Positions 1 through 8,258 of a stretch of DNA of 35,581 bases are shown here, in pieces. The first letter of the stretch is position 1; every line of letters starts with the position of its first letter. This stretch comes from an uncultured Collinsella sp. (GTDB lineage Bacteria; Actinomycetota; Coriobacteriia; Coriobacteriales; Coriobacteriaceae). The notes under the pieces were generated by a model that saw only the letters and a list, made by a program, of their open reading frames with translations, had not been told where the DNA came from and made no database searches. Where the stretch lies: assembly GCA_900552755.1 (NCBI GenBank), contig USAY01000005.1, positions 1 through 35,581 of the forward strand. Direction: 5' to 3'. Position numbers and translations under genes: made by a program.

Positions 1-2517
1 GCAGCCGCCAGCGCCGCCTACGAGCAGGCGAAAGCCGACCTCGCCGCAGCGGAGGAAGGCGCCAGCGGTCCGGAGTACGATGCGGCAAAACAGAAGGTCG
101 CGGACGCGGAGGCAACCCTCGCTGCCGCACGAGAGGCACAGTCCCAGTGCGAGTCCGCGCTCGAGCAGGCGCAGTCCGCTGCAGCAACGGCACAGACCGA
201 ACTGAATGATGCCCAGGCGTCCCTCTCCGCGAAGCAGCAGGCCGCGACCGATGCCGAATCCGGCGTGAACATCGCCCAATCCGCCCTCGATGCCGCGAAC
301 GCCGACCTTGATGCCGCCAAGCAGGCGAACGTCGACGCCATCGCCAAGCTGGATGCAGCGAAGCAGGCTGTCAAGGACGCTGAGTCCGCCAAGGCAGCCG
401 CCGACGAAGAGCTTGCGAACGCCAAGACCGCAAAGGATACCGCAGACGCCGCCGTGACCGCCGCGCAGCAGAAGGTCGACGAGGCACAGGCGAAACTCGA
501 TTCCGCCGACGCGCAACTCAAGCAGGGAGCCATCGGCTTCTTCCGTGCCATGGGTGCCGATGACGCAGTCAACATCATCCTGAACGCCAAATATGTCGGA
601 AAGACCGAAGTCGGCAACTCCAAGGACGCCACGTCTCTTGACAATATGCTCAATGCGATCAAGTGGATGAAGTCCGTCAACGACTATCGCAAGTCGGTCG
701 GCCTGTCCGAGCTCCAGGTCACCTACAAGCTCATCGCCGGAGCCATTGCGGATGCCAACTACAGTGACACTGTGCTCGATCATGCCCGTCAATATGATTT
801 TGCCGAAAACCTGGCATGGAATTACGGAATCGATCCGAGTGGGCAGTGGATCGAGCAGGAGAAGGGCTTTTTCGACAAGGCAACGGAGGCCCTTTATGGA
901 GTCACCGGTCTTGTCGGCAAGGATGCCTATGATTTCTATGCAAAGAACGGTGTCGCAATCAACCATTGGATTGCAGACAACTGCCACTGGGAGAACGGCA
1001 GTAGCGGCACCGTCGGCCATTACATGAACATCATCAATCCCGAACTCGCCGTTATGGGAATGGCAACCTGCACCAAGGGCACCATGTCCGGGCTTCAGAC
1101 GCAGTGCTACACCGCAGAGATCTCCGGCTGGTCCGGCTCCGGTTGGAACACGAACCCCATCTCCGTCGACGAGTACGAGCAAAAGCTGACCTCCTATATC
1201 AACGGCCTCAAGAACGCCAAGAGCGCACTCGACGTAGCCAAGGCCGATCTCGCATCCAAGCAGCAGGCAGCCGCCGGCGCCGCCGCAACCGTCCAGCAGA
1301 AGCAGGACGCAGCGGATTTCGCACAGGCAGACGTCGATGCCGCGAAGCAGGACGTCACCGATGCCCAGCGTGCCGTCGATGCCGCCAAGGCTGATGTCGC
1401 CGCCAAGCAGCAGGGCGTCACCGATGCCCAGACCGAGCTTGATGCGGCGAAATCGGACCTCGATGCCGCCAACGCGGCAGTCGATACGGCAAAGTCGACC
1501 GTCCAGCAGAAGCAGGTTGCTTTTAATGCTGCCAACGCAGCCGTAACGACCGTACAATCTAAGTTGGATGCCGCAAAGGCCGACACCTCTGCCAAGCAGC
1601 AGAGCGTTGCCGATGCGAACGCCGATCTCGCGAAGTTCTTCCAGGACGTCGCCGACGCCAAGAAGGCGCTCGATACAGCAAAGAGCGTCCATGACGCGGC
1701 GACAGCCGATCAGGTCGAGAAGGCGACCGTCCTCGCCGCCGCCGAGCAAAAGGCGGACGCCACCGCACGCGCCCTCGCGGATGCCCAGCGTGCCGTCGAT
1801 GCCGCAAAGACCGACGCCGGCGTTGCCGCCGACAGGCTTACCGGCTCCCAGACCGATCTCGATGACGCACAGTCGAACCTCGACATCCTCACCGGTCTTG
1901 CCGCGAAGCTCGCAGAGGCACAGCAGCGCGAGCAGGATGCAGTAAAGGCCGTCAATGACACCAAGGCCGCCCTCGATGCCGCGAAGGCGGATACCATCGC
2001 CGCCGAGTCCCTGGTCTCCGCCGCCGAACAGGCGAAGGCGCAGGCAGACGCCAAGCTGTCGAAGCTGAACTCCATCGATGCCGGCGCGGCGATCGCTTCC
2101 GGCCATGATGTGAACGCGGATGACGCCCTCAACGCGCTTTTCGCCGCAGCAGTCGAGGCACGTGCCAAGGTCGCTCCTGCCAAGGCCATCCTGGACGAGA
2201 AGCAGGCCGCGGTGGACGGGCTCCAGCCCGGCTACGATGCGGCACTCGCCGCCTACGAGCAGGCGAAGTCCGACCGCATCGCGGCGGAGCAGAAGCTTTC
2301 CGATGAGATCGCACGACAGGAGGCGGAGGAGGCCACAAAGAAGCAAGCGGCATACAGCCCGAAGCACCTCGCCGGCACGGAGACCGCCCAGACCGGCAGC
2401 CTCGCTCAGACCGGCGACCGCGCGGGACTGATCGGCGAGACGTTCGCCATCGGCGGTACCGTCCTCGTGGCGGCCGGCGTCTTCCTCGATCAAAAGAAGC
2501 GGCGCGAGCAGATGTAG
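1..2517 (+). CDS. LAxTG-anchored coiled-coil surface protein with CAP domain (5' partial)
   Basis: The frame is open from base 1, so the N-terminus (signal peptide expected) is missing. About 210 codons of Ala/Asp/Lys/Gln-rich heptad-like coiled coil lead into a CAP/SCP-type domain (roughly nt 640-1180), recognisable by the NDYRKSVGL helix and the GHYMNIINPELAVMGMATC block. A second long coiled coil follows, with repeated AQRAVDAAK and LDAAKSDL units. The C-terminus is a sortase signal: LAQTGD at 2401-2418, a hydrophobic stretch (IGGTVLVAAGVFL) and the basic tail KKRRE. LAxTG is the pentapeptide used by class E sortases of Actinobacteria. The protein should be a long wall-anchored rod presenting a CAP domain, perhaps an adhesin. 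CAP domains often bind lipids or glycans, but the ligand is unknown. A terminator follows at once. Confidence 0.85.
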   Translation, partial: AAASAAYEQAKADLAAAEEGASGPEYDAAKQKVADAEATLAAAREAQSQCESALEQAQSAAATAQTELNDAQASLSAKQQAATDAESGVNIAQSALDAANADLDAAKQANVDAIAKLDAAKQAVKDAESAKAAADEELANAKTAKDTADAAVTAAQQKVDEAQAKLDSADAQLKQGAIGFFRAMGADDAVNIILNAKYVGKTEVGNSKDATSLDNMLNAIKWMKSVNDYRKSVGLSELQVTYKLIAGAIADANYSDTVLDHARQYDFAENLAWNYGIDPSGQWIEQEKGFFDKATEALYGVTGLVGKDAYDFYAKNGVAINHWIADNCHWENGSSGTVGHYMNIINPELAVMGMATCTKGTMSGLQTQCYTAEISGWSGSGWNTNPISVDEYEQKLTSYINGLKNAKSALDVAKADLASKQQAAAGAAATVQQKQDAADFAQADVDAAKQDVTDAQRAVDAAKADVAAKQQGVTDAQTELDAAKSDLDAANAAVDTAKSTVQQKQVAFNAANAAVTTVQSKLDAAKADTSAKQQSVADANADLAKFFQDVADAKKALDTAKSVHDAATADQVEKATVLAAAEQKADATARALADAQRAVDAAKTDAGVAADRLTGSQTDLDDAQSNLDILTGLAAKLAEAQQREQDAVKAVNDTKAALDAAKADTIAAESLVSAAEQAKAQADAKLSKLNSIDAGAAIASGHDVNADDALNALFAAAVEARAKVAPAKAILDEKQAAVDGLQPGYDAALAAYEQAKSDRIAAEQKLSDEIARQEAEEATKKQAAYSPKHLAGTETAQTGSLAQTGDRAGLIGETFAIGGTVLVAAGVFLDQKKRREQM

Positions 2518-2540
2518 TGCAAATCGCATAACGACTCGGA

Positions 2541-2573
2541 AAGGGGAATCCCGCAAAAGGGATTCCCCTTTTT
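2541..2573 (+). terminator. Rho-independent terminator of the surface protein gene
   Basis: Perfect 12-bp stem: AAGGGGAATCCC (2541-2552) pairs with GGGATTCCCCTT (2559-2570), loop gcaaaa, running into a T tract. It begins 23 nt after the stop codon. Confidence 0.93.
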
Positions 2574-2658
2574 CGTCTCGCCAGCCACGGTTTGCGTCTT
2601 AACCGTCCATTTCCCAGCTTCCGCAGCGCTCTTAAAATCATACGGGTTACCTGCGTCG

Positions 2659-2704
2659 TTGGGACAATTGACGATGATTCATTGGGACGATTGACGGTAA
2701 TCTG
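2659..2704 (+). repeat. Two tandem imperfect 23-bp direct repeats
   Basis: TTGGGACAATTGACG (unit from 2659) recurs exactly 23 bp later as TTGGGACGATTGACG (unit from 2682), with the following bases also similar (ATGATTCA and GTAATCTG). The repeats lie in a 457-base gap between the surface protein and the next gene. Repeated short units like this occur inside the ends of some IS families (IS21-like), so this may be an IS scar. No transposase is present. Confidence 0.5.
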
Positions 2705-2769
2705 TGGTGACGATTTTCCATTTTCCGCAGAGGTACGAAGCTGTCCAATAAAATATCGAAAATGAGGAC

Positions 2770-2792
2770 CTATGGGTTCTCTCAACCCATAG
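2770..2792. repeat. Perfect inverted repeat with 5-nt loop
   Basis: CTATGGGTT (2770-2778) pairs perfectly with AACCCATAG (2784-2792), loop CTCTC. There is no T tract, so it is more likely an operator or RNA hairpin than a terminator. The rest of 2574-2908 shows no convincing gene. Confidence 0.5.
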
Positions 2793-2908
2793 TCTATACC
2801 GCCACTCCGGGCTTGAACTTCGCTTTTTCTGGCACACAGACGAACGAGGCTTTCGTTCTGGTTATCGACGTCCCGGTGCCGACGCAGGGCTTTTTTAAGT
2901 ACAAACAG

Positions 2909-2927
2909 TATGGTATTGTGGTATAAT
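2909..2927 (+). promoter_or_regulatory. Extended -10 promoter for the helicase operon
   Basis: A consensus TATAAT (2922-2927) is preceded by TG-G, an extended -10 element, and by TATGGTA (2909-2915). No good -35 is seen, as is usual for extended -10 promoters. It lies 48 nt upstream of the small gene at 2975. The TATGGTA plus GTGGTATRAT arrangement recurs upstream of the phosphoesterase operon (6832-6853). Confidence 0.65.
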
Positions 2928-2974
2928 CCTACTACACCAAAAAGACCGACGTACAAAAGGGGAAAGTGATACCG

Positions 2975-3253
2975 ATGTTCGAGTATGAGCAGGAGACCTA
3001 CGGCAGCAAGGGCCGTGAGAGGATCCGTGCGGCGGCGATGGCCCACACGGGAAAGAAGGGGAAGATCCTTCTTCCTCCGACGCGCCGCCAGAAGGCTGAA
3101 GGTCTCGATAAGGTTGAGGTTGATGTCTGCTTTGAGTCGGCGAGCAGTAATTTTCTGGTCTGTTCGACGTTGCCGACGCGTAGAAACAAGCAGCATCGCA
3201 TCACCGTGACGTATGCGCAGATCGCCAGTGGGGAAGTGGAAGTGAAATGGTAA
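2975..3253 (+). CDS. Small basic protein of unknown function, coupled to helicase
   Basis: A 92-residue frame from ATG 2975; an in-frame GTG at 2966 is an alternative, but it sits only 3 nt from the AAAAGGGG Shine-Dalgarno. The protein is rich in Lys/Arg in its first half (KGRERIRAAAMAHTGKKGK) and more strand-like afterwards (DKVEVDVCFES, HRITVTYAQIASGEVEVKW). I do not recognise a family. Its last codons overlap the helicase start at 3247, so the two are probably translated together and may act together. The N-terminal basic patch would suit nucleic-acid binding, but that is inference. Confidence 0.6.
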   Translation: MFEYEQETYGSKGRERIRAAAMAHTGKKGKILLPPTRRQKAEGLDKVEVDVCFESASSNFLVCSTLPTRRNKQHRITVTYAQIASGEVEVKW

Positions 3254-4752
3254 TCGATGAAACTGAGCTGGAGGGTCTGACCGAAGACCAGCGGGACGCC
3301 TACATTGCCCTGAAGGAGGGGCGTAACGTCTTCCTTTCCGGTAACGCCGGCACGGGCAAGAGCTATGTGCTCAACCGGTTCATCGATGACCTTGAGGCCC
3401 GTAGCGTTCCCTACACGGCGATGGCGCCGACGGGTATCGCGGCGCTCAACATGCACAATGGCTCGACCATCCACCGTACTCTTCAGGTGAGCGCCGGTGT
3501 ATGCAACCCGTCCGAGAAGATTCGTCCCCGCAAGGTCCTGACGGTCGCGGAGGTCATCATCATCGATGAGATCTCGATGTGCCGCATCGACCTTTTCGAT
3601 TACGTCATGCGCATGATCTCTGATGCCCAGGTCTCGTCCGGGCGAAAGCAGGTCGTGCTCGTCGGTGATTTCTTCCAGCTTCCCCCGGTCATCACGGAAG
3701 ATGACCGTGCAATCCTCATGAAGCTGTACCCCGGCAATTTCGAGGGTTGGGCCTTTGAATCCGATTACTGGGATGGGTTCGACTTCGAGCCGCACATCCT
3801 GAAGAAGGTCGTGCGCCAGGACGATCCGGAGTACATCGGGAACCTGAATCTCGCGCGTAACGGCGACGAGTCATGCATCCCGTATTTCAACGAGCATTCC
3901 GTATCGGATCGCAAATACGCGCCCAAGGATGCCCTGTTCCTATGCTCGAACAACAGGCTTGCATCGAATATCAATACGGAGAGCGTGTCGGAGCTGAGCG
4001 GGAAGAAATACACCTATCAGGCCAGCGCGACGGGAAAGGTGAACAAGGGAGATCGCGCGACCGACGATAAGATCACCCTATGCGCCGGTGCCCGCGTCAT
4101 GTCGCTCGTCAACGACCCCGAGGGTAAATATGTCAACGGCTCGCAGGGCACGGTCGTGAAATGCACCAAGACGAGCGTGACGGTCGCCTTTGATGCCAAC
4201 CCTGACGAGCCGGTGAAGATTGAGGCTCACACGTGGAAGATCCTCAAATCGGTTGTCGAGGAGTTCGTCGACCCGAAGGGCAAAACGAAAAACAAGGTGA
4301 CTTCTGACACGGTAGGTGAGTTCACGCAAATTCCCCTCAAGCTTGCTTACGCCATCACCATCCATAAGTCCCAGGGTCTTACCTTCGATCGCTGCACCGT
4401 CCACACGAAAACCTTCGCCGCCGGGCAGCTCTACGTCGGTCTGTCACGCTGCTCCAACATCGAGGGACTTACCATTTTCCCGAAGATGGAGAAGAACCGA
4501 CTCCATGCGAGTCGCGAAGTCATTGACTTCTATGCGCGTATGGAGAAGAAGGCGAGCGAGGGCACAGTCCAGCTGGAATGCCCACAGCGGTTCAGTGATC
4601 AGGTCAAGGCCTATATCGCCGACCTTCTGGAGAAAGAGAAGGCTGCCGAAAAGCAGGCCGCATCCGTCAACTCAGCTGTCGAGGAGGCTCTTCCATGGGA
4701 GCGCGAAGACGCACCCGGCAGGGACTATCAATCCACGTGGAATCAGTTTTAG
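3247..4752 (+). CDS. Pif1/RecD-like superfamily 1B DNA helicase
   Basis: 501 residues. Motif I (Walker A) is GNAGTGKS near residues 32-39. Motif Ia is APTGIAA. Motif II (Walker B) is IIIDEISM. Motif III is GDFFQLPPV. The C-terminal UvrD-like half has TIHKSQGLTFDR and the motif VI-like YVGLSRC with its arginine. This order is that of ATP-dependent 5'-3' helicases of the Pif1/RecD2/Dda type. Such single-gene helicases are common in phages and mobile elements, where they serve replication or recombination; the nearby dUTPase fits that use. A Lys/Glu-rich tail of about 70 residues follows the core. The start at 3247 overlaps the upstream small gene by 7 nt, showing an operon. No RecB/RecC partners are present. 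Confidence 0.92.
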   Translation: MVIDETELEGLTEDQRDAYIALKEGRNVFLSGNAGTGKSYVLNRFIDDLEARSVPYTAMAPTGIAALNMHNGSTIHRTLQVSAGVCNPSEKIRPRKVLTVAEVIIIDEISMCRIDLFDYVMRMISDAQVSSGRKQVVLVGDFFQLPPVITEDDRAILMKLYPGNFEGWAFESDYWDGFDFEPHILKKVVRQDDPEYIGNLNLARNGDESCIPYFNEHSVSDRKYAPKDALFLCSNNRLASNINTESVSELSGKKYTYQASATGKVNKGDRATDDKITLCAGARVMSLVNDPEGKYVNGSQGTVVKCTKTSVTVAFDANPDEPVKIEAHTWKILKSVVEEFVDPKGKTKNKVTSDTVGEFTQIPLKLAYAITIHKSQGLTFDRCTVHTKTFAAGQLYVGLSRCSNIEGLTIFPKMEKNRLHASREVIDFYARMEKKASEGTVQLECPQRFSDQVKAYIADLLEKEKAAEKQAASVNSAVEEALPWEREDAPGRDYQSTWNQF

Positions 4753-4766
4753 GGAAAGGTATTTCA

Positions 4767-5198
4767 ATGCAAATCGAGACTGTCGCAAAAGAGGGATTCC
4801 TGCCCGTCCGTGTTCACCCGACGGACGCCGGCGCCGATTTACGTGCCGATATTCCGGAGCCGGTGACGCTCCAGCCGCGTGAATCGACCTTTTTCAATAC
4901 CGGAATCGAGGTCGCCATCCCTGAGGGCTATTTCGGTGCGTTGGCGATCCGCTCGAGCCTTGCCTGCAAGCACGGACTGATGCTTGCGAACTCTCTTGGA
5001 ATTATCGATTCGTGCTATCGGGGTCCCGTAAAGGCGAAGTTGGTGAACATCGGAAGGCGCCCATACACGATCAACCCCGGGGATCGTATCGCTCAATTGC
5101 TCATTATCCCATGCGTCCATGCAACGTTTGTCCAGGTTGATGAACTTCCTGAAAGCGATCGTGGGACAGGCGGGTTCGGCAGTACGGGCGCCCAGTAG
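4767..5198 (+). CDS. dut: dUTP diphosphatase (trimeric dUTPase)
   Basis: 143 residues, normal for the homotrimeric family. All five motifs are visible: PTDAGADL (1), RSSLA (2), NSLGIIDSCYRG with the catalytic Asp (3), PGDRIAQLL (4) and the C-terminal RGTGGFGSTG (5) that closes the active site. It hydrolyses dUTP to dUMP and pyrophosphate, keeping uracil out of DNA. The Ser in RSSL and Leu in NSLG are mild departures from the usual RSGL and NGVG. The start is ATG 4767, after AGGGAAAGG; an upstream in-frame extension overlaps the helicase and looks non-coding. It follows the helicase by 14 nt and a terminator follows it. A dUTPase here is probably element-borne rather than the housekeeping copy. 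Confidence 0.93.
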   Translation: MQIETVAKEGFLPVRVHPTDAGADLRADIPEPVTLQPRESTFFNTGIEVAIPEGYFGALAIRSSLACKHGLMLANSLGIIDSCYRGPVKAKLVNIGRRPYTINPGDRIAQLLIIPCVHATFVQVDELPESDRGTGGFGSTGAQ

Positions 5199-5212
5199 GC
5201 AAATGGTTGAAA

Positions 5213-5241
5213 TGACGGGCTTCTTTCAAGGAGCCCGTTTT
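5213..5241 (+). terminator. Terminator after dUTPase gene
   Basis: ACGGGCTTC (5215-5223) pairs with GGAGCCCGT (5230-5238), with one G.T pair and loop TTTCAA, followed by TTTT. It separates the helicase/dut operon from the membrane protein gene. Confidence 0.8.
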
Positions 5242-5265
5242 GCTTGGCGAGAGGTGGAGAGATAT

Positions 5266-6810
5266 ATGGTGTTGAACCGAGCGCATACCGAGAAATCAGA
5301 CAGCGGGGATAGCACGCGCCCATTGCGCATGCTTTCGTACATCACTGCGGTAATGGTATCGATTTTCGTTGCGTGGTTTACGGGATATATCCGTATAGAC
5401 GGGACGTTGGACACGGACGGCTGGTTTCTGTTGGCAACGGGGCGTGAGATTGTGCACCACGGGATTCCCTTCGAGAACCCGTGGTCGCTGGATCCCGGGC
5501 AGGGCATTATTGTCCAGCAATGGCTGCACGATGTATGGCTTTATGGCTGGTATTCCCTTGCGGGCTATACCGGCGTCGCCACATCGGTGGTGGTTCCGCT
5601 GGCGATAGCGGCCATCGCCTATTATTTTTTAATTGAAAGGCTGACGAGAGGTTGCCGGCACCAAGGGATCACTTGGCTGCTGTATGCGGTCGGTTTCTTT
5701 CAGATGTTTCCCTACATCTCGATACGGCCTACCCTGTGGTCTGCCGGTTGCCTGTTCGTGACGTTGAATATCCTCTTTGCATGGCACGAGGACGGTAACG
5801 TTCGGGCACTTTGGCTTCTTCCGGCAGTCACCTTGCTTCAGGTGAATCTTCAGGCGGCGATGTGGCCCCTATGTTTGGCAGCGTGCCTGTCTTTCCTTTT
5901 ACCGGAAATAGGGGAACTGCATATCAAGACGTTTAAGACCGACATGGTCGACTGGTACACCTATCGAATTCCTCTATTGAGGGCGTGTCTCTTGATGTGC
6001 ATCGCCTCACTTTTCAATCCCTACGGATTCGGCGGGGCGATCTACACAGTGCTCTCTATGGGAGCCGCGTCCTACGGCAATGTCATTAGCGAGATGCGTC
6101 CATTTATCTCAAGTCCGAATGATTCCTATGGCATCGTCTGTACGATGGTGTGTATCGTCATTCCCATTGCCATCGCAATCATTAAAGGAAAGGTTCCGAA
6201 CACCGGCGTGCTTGCATTTTGGATTGCGGCGGTGGTGATGGGCGTTCTGAAAATCCGGTGTTTTTGGATTGCCTGGACGGTTTCTTTTGTTGTTTGTGCC
6301 TATCTGTGCGGCATCGGCAGAACCGGCATCGAACGCGAGGAAGAGGGCAGCGCGATACGGCTGATGCCCGTCCTGTTTATAGGAGTGCTGTTGGCGACCT
6401 CGGTTTTAAACGCCTCGGAAGCGGCTCGTTCTTCGGATGGCACGACGGCGTCTGGGTGGTCGGCATTCGATCAAGAAACGGCACCGATTGTCGACGCACT
6501 AAAGGGTACGGATGCACGCATTTTCTCCAATGACGATACCTTGATGAATTATTTTGAGTGGGAAGACATAAAGGTAAGCTACGATATACGACCCGAAATC
6601 TGGGATAAGACAATTGCCGGCGAGCGTACCCATGATGATTACAAGCGCTATGTCGATGTCGTGAATGCAAAAAGCTTCAAGACACTTAATGACGGATATT
6701 GGGATGTGGCTATCATTCGAAAGGATGAGCAGCGACTATTTGAAAAAGAAGTTATGGGAAGCGAGAAGATTGTAAGTAATTCCCGGTATTGCCTATACAA
6801 GCTGAAATGA
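5266..6810 (+). CDS. Polytopic membrane protein, GT-C glycosyltransferase-like
   Basis: 514 residues from ATG 5266, preceded by GGTGGAGAG; the open frame runs further upstream, but that part overlaps dut and its terminator. About ten hydrophobic segments are visible. The first (ITAVMVSIFVAWFTGYI) is followed by an outer loop, DTDGWFLLATGREIVHHG, then IPFENPWSLD. That Asp-x-Asp/Trp and Gly-Arg pattern resembles the first extracytoplasmic loop of GT-C enzymes, which use polyprenyl-phosphate sugars. The soluble C-terminal part (from about residue 400) has no family I recognise. The function is therefore a guess: surface glycan or protein glycosylation. Its base composition is lower in GC than that of its neighbours and it carries several rare-looking codons, consistent with acquired DNA. 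It is flanked by a terminator and a new promoter, so probably stands alone. Confidence 0.7.
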   Translation: MVLNRAHTEKSDSGDSTRPLRMLSYITAVMVSIFVAWFTGYIRIDGTLDTDGWFLLATGREIVHHGIPFENPWSLDPGQGIIVQQWLHDVWLYGWYSLAGYTGVATSVVVPLAIAAIAYYFLIERLTRGCRHQGITWLLYAVGFFQMFPYISIRPTLWSAGCLFVTLNILFAWHEDGNVRALWLLPAVTLLQVNLQAAMWPLCLAACLSFLLPEIGELHIKTFKTDMVDWYTYRIPLLRACLLMCIASLFNPYGFGGAIYTVLSMGAASYGNVISEMRPFISSPNDSYGIVCTMVCIVIPIAIAIIKGKVPNTGVLAFWIAAVVMGVLKIRCFWIAWTVSFVVCAYLCGIGRTGIEREEEGSAIRLMPVLFIGVLLATSVLNASEAARSSDGTTASGWSAFDQETAPIVDALKGTDARIFSNDDTLMNYFEWEDIKVSYDIRPEIWDKTIAGERTHDDYKRYVDVVNAKSFKTLNDGYWDVAIIRKDEQRLFEKEVMGSEKIVSNSRYCLYKLK

Positions 6811-6823
6811 GATCTGGGTTTGA

Positions 6824-6880
6824 TTGCATTATATGGTAGTACCGTGGTATGATTGATTTTGTCAATCATACATAATGCAA
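6824..6880 (+). promoter_or_regulatory. Promoter inside nested inverted repeats
   Basis: An outer inverted repeat, TTGCATTAT (6824-6832) with ATAATGCAA (6872-6880), encloses an inner one, GTATGATTGA (6847-6856) with TCAATCATAC (6862-6871), loop TTTTG. The inner left arm covers an extended -10, TG-G-TATGAT (6845-6853), preceded by TATGGTA (6832-6838) and the short palindrome GGTAGTACC. A repressor bound here would block transcription of the phosphoesterase operon, whose ATG is at 6898. Confidence 0.6.
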
Positions 6881-6897
6881 AAGGGAGGTAGGGAAAT

Positions 6898-7536
6898 ATG
6901 ATCTGGTTTACCAGCGACACCCACTTCGGGCATGAGAACGTGCTGAAGTTCACCGACCGCCCGTGGGAGACGATTTGGCAGATGAACGACGCCATCGTCG
7001 ACAACATCAACGGCAGGGTTGCCGTGGACGACGAGCTCTACATCCTGGGGGATTTCTCATTCAAGATGACCGCCCAGGACGCCTATGCCCTGCGCAAGCG
7101 GATCGCCTGCAGGCGCATCCACCTCGTCCCGGGGAACCACGACAAGGACTGGACCCAGCCGGCGGTCGCGGGCGCGTTCACCGTGGAGCCGCCGATCTGC
7201 GTGCTCAAGATCGACGGGCAGAAGATCGTCCTGAGCCATTGCCCCATGGCCGACTGGCAGGGCATGAACCATGGATCGTGGCACCTCCACGGGCACATCC
7301 ACAGCAGCGGCGGCGCGTACAACGAGTTCAACCGCAAGCAGGGCCTTCTGCGCTACGACGTCGGTTGCGATGCCAACGGGCACTCCCCGGTGAGCCTCGA
7401 CGAGCTGAGGGAATGGTTCGCCGGAGTCGACGAGCCGTGCGGCCGGGTGAAATGGCCCTGGTGGGTCAACGAGACCGGCGACAGGCAGGTCGAGCGCGAG
7501 CTGGCGGCGTACAAGAGGGAAGAGGCGATTCGATGA
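6898..7536 (+). CDS. Calcineurin-like metallophosphoesterase 1
   Basis: 212 residues with the ordered metal-binding motifs of the calcineurin superfamily: SDTHFGH (residues 6-12), GDFSF, GNHDKD, SHCP and GHIHS. Such proteins hold two metal ions and hydrolyse phosphomono- or phosphodiesters; the substrate cannot be read from sequence. A strong Shine-Dalgarno (AGGGAGGT) precedes ATG 6898. The stop codon overlaps the start of the next phosphoesterase (ATGA), so translation is coupled. It is only distantly similar to the two that follow, which resemble each other. Similar small phosphoesterases are frequent accessory genes of phages and mobile elements. Confidence 0.9.
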   Translation: MIWFTSDTHFGHENVLKFTDRPWETIWQMNDAIVDNINGRVAVDDELYILGDFSFKMTAQDAYALRKRIACRRIHLVPGNHDKDWTQPAVAGAFTVEPPICVLKIDGQKIVLSHCPMADWQGMNHGSWHLHGHIHSSGGAYNEFNRKQGLLRYDVGCDANGHSPVSLDELREWFAGVDEPCGRVKWPWWVNETGDRQVERELAAYKREEAIR

Positions 7537-8258
7537 CGGTCTATGTGACGGGCGACATCCACAGTGGGCTCGACATGCAAAAGCTCCGCGACTGGGAGCT
7601 CGGCGGCAGTCTTACCAGCGACGACTATCTCATCGTTGCCGGTGACTTTGGCTTTCCGTGGGACTTTTCTGCCGAGGAATGCGCCGACATCGCCTGGCTG
7701 GAGTCGCGCCCCTACACGGTACTGTTCGTCGACGGCAACCACGAGCGCTTCGATCACTGGGAGGAGCGCCCCATGGAGCCGTGGCATGGCGGGCTGACGC
7801 AGCGCCTGTCGGACACCTCGCCCATTCGGCGCCTGACGCGCGGCGAGGTCTTCGAGCTCGACGGCTCGACAATCTTCACCATGGGCGGTGCCACGAGCGT
7901 GGACAGGGAATACCGCGTGCCGTATTCCAGCTGGTGGCCTCAGGAGCTCCCGGACGAGCGCGATTTCGATACCGCGCGGGCCAAGCTCGACGAGGTCGGC
8001 TGGAAGGTCGACTGCGTCATCACCCATACCTGCTCGACGCGCATGCTCTCGCCGACGCTCTACCCGGACCCAGGCTGGGAATGCCCTGATGTGGACCGGC
8101 TGACCGGATTCCTCGACGAGCTCGAGGACCGCATGGACTACAAACACTGGTATTACGGTCACTTCCACCGAGACAGCAACCCAGACGAACGGCACACGAT
8201 GCTGTACGACCGGATCGTGAGGCTCGGGGACAAACTCCTGCCGTGGGGTGCGTACTGA
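7533..8258 (+). CDS. Calcineurin-like metallophosphoesterase 2
   Basis: 241 residues beginning MTVYVTGDIHSG. The metal motifs run in order: GDIHSG, AGDFGF, DGNHERF, ITHTC and YGHFHRD. The start overlaps the previous stop by ATGA and the stop overlaps the next start (TGATG). It is a clear paralogue of the third gene: both share MTVYVTGD, VIVAGDFGF-like and DGNHE blocks and the SWWP-E motif, with GEVF-DG in the middle. Substrate unknown. The conserved Trp/Pro-rich insertion (SSWWPQELPDE) is common to both paralogues and may shape a shared substrate pocket; this is inference. Confidence 0.9.
   Translation: MTVYVTGDIHSGLDMQKLRDWELGGSLTSDDYLIVAGDFGFPWDFSAEECADIAWLESRPYTVLFVDGNHERFDHWEERPMEPWHGGLTQRLSDTSPIRRLTRGEVFELDGSTIFTMGGATSVDREYRVPYSSWWPQELPDERDFDTARAKLDEVGWKVDCVITHTCSTRMLSPTLYPDPGWECPDVDRLTGFLDELEDRMDYKHWYYGHFHRDSNPDERHTMLYDRIVRLGDKLLPWGAY

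Noticed and set aside
18..680. Minus-strand Ala/Ser-rich open frame
   Set aside because: It is the mirror of the coiled-coil repeats of the plus-strand surface protein, with no independent support.
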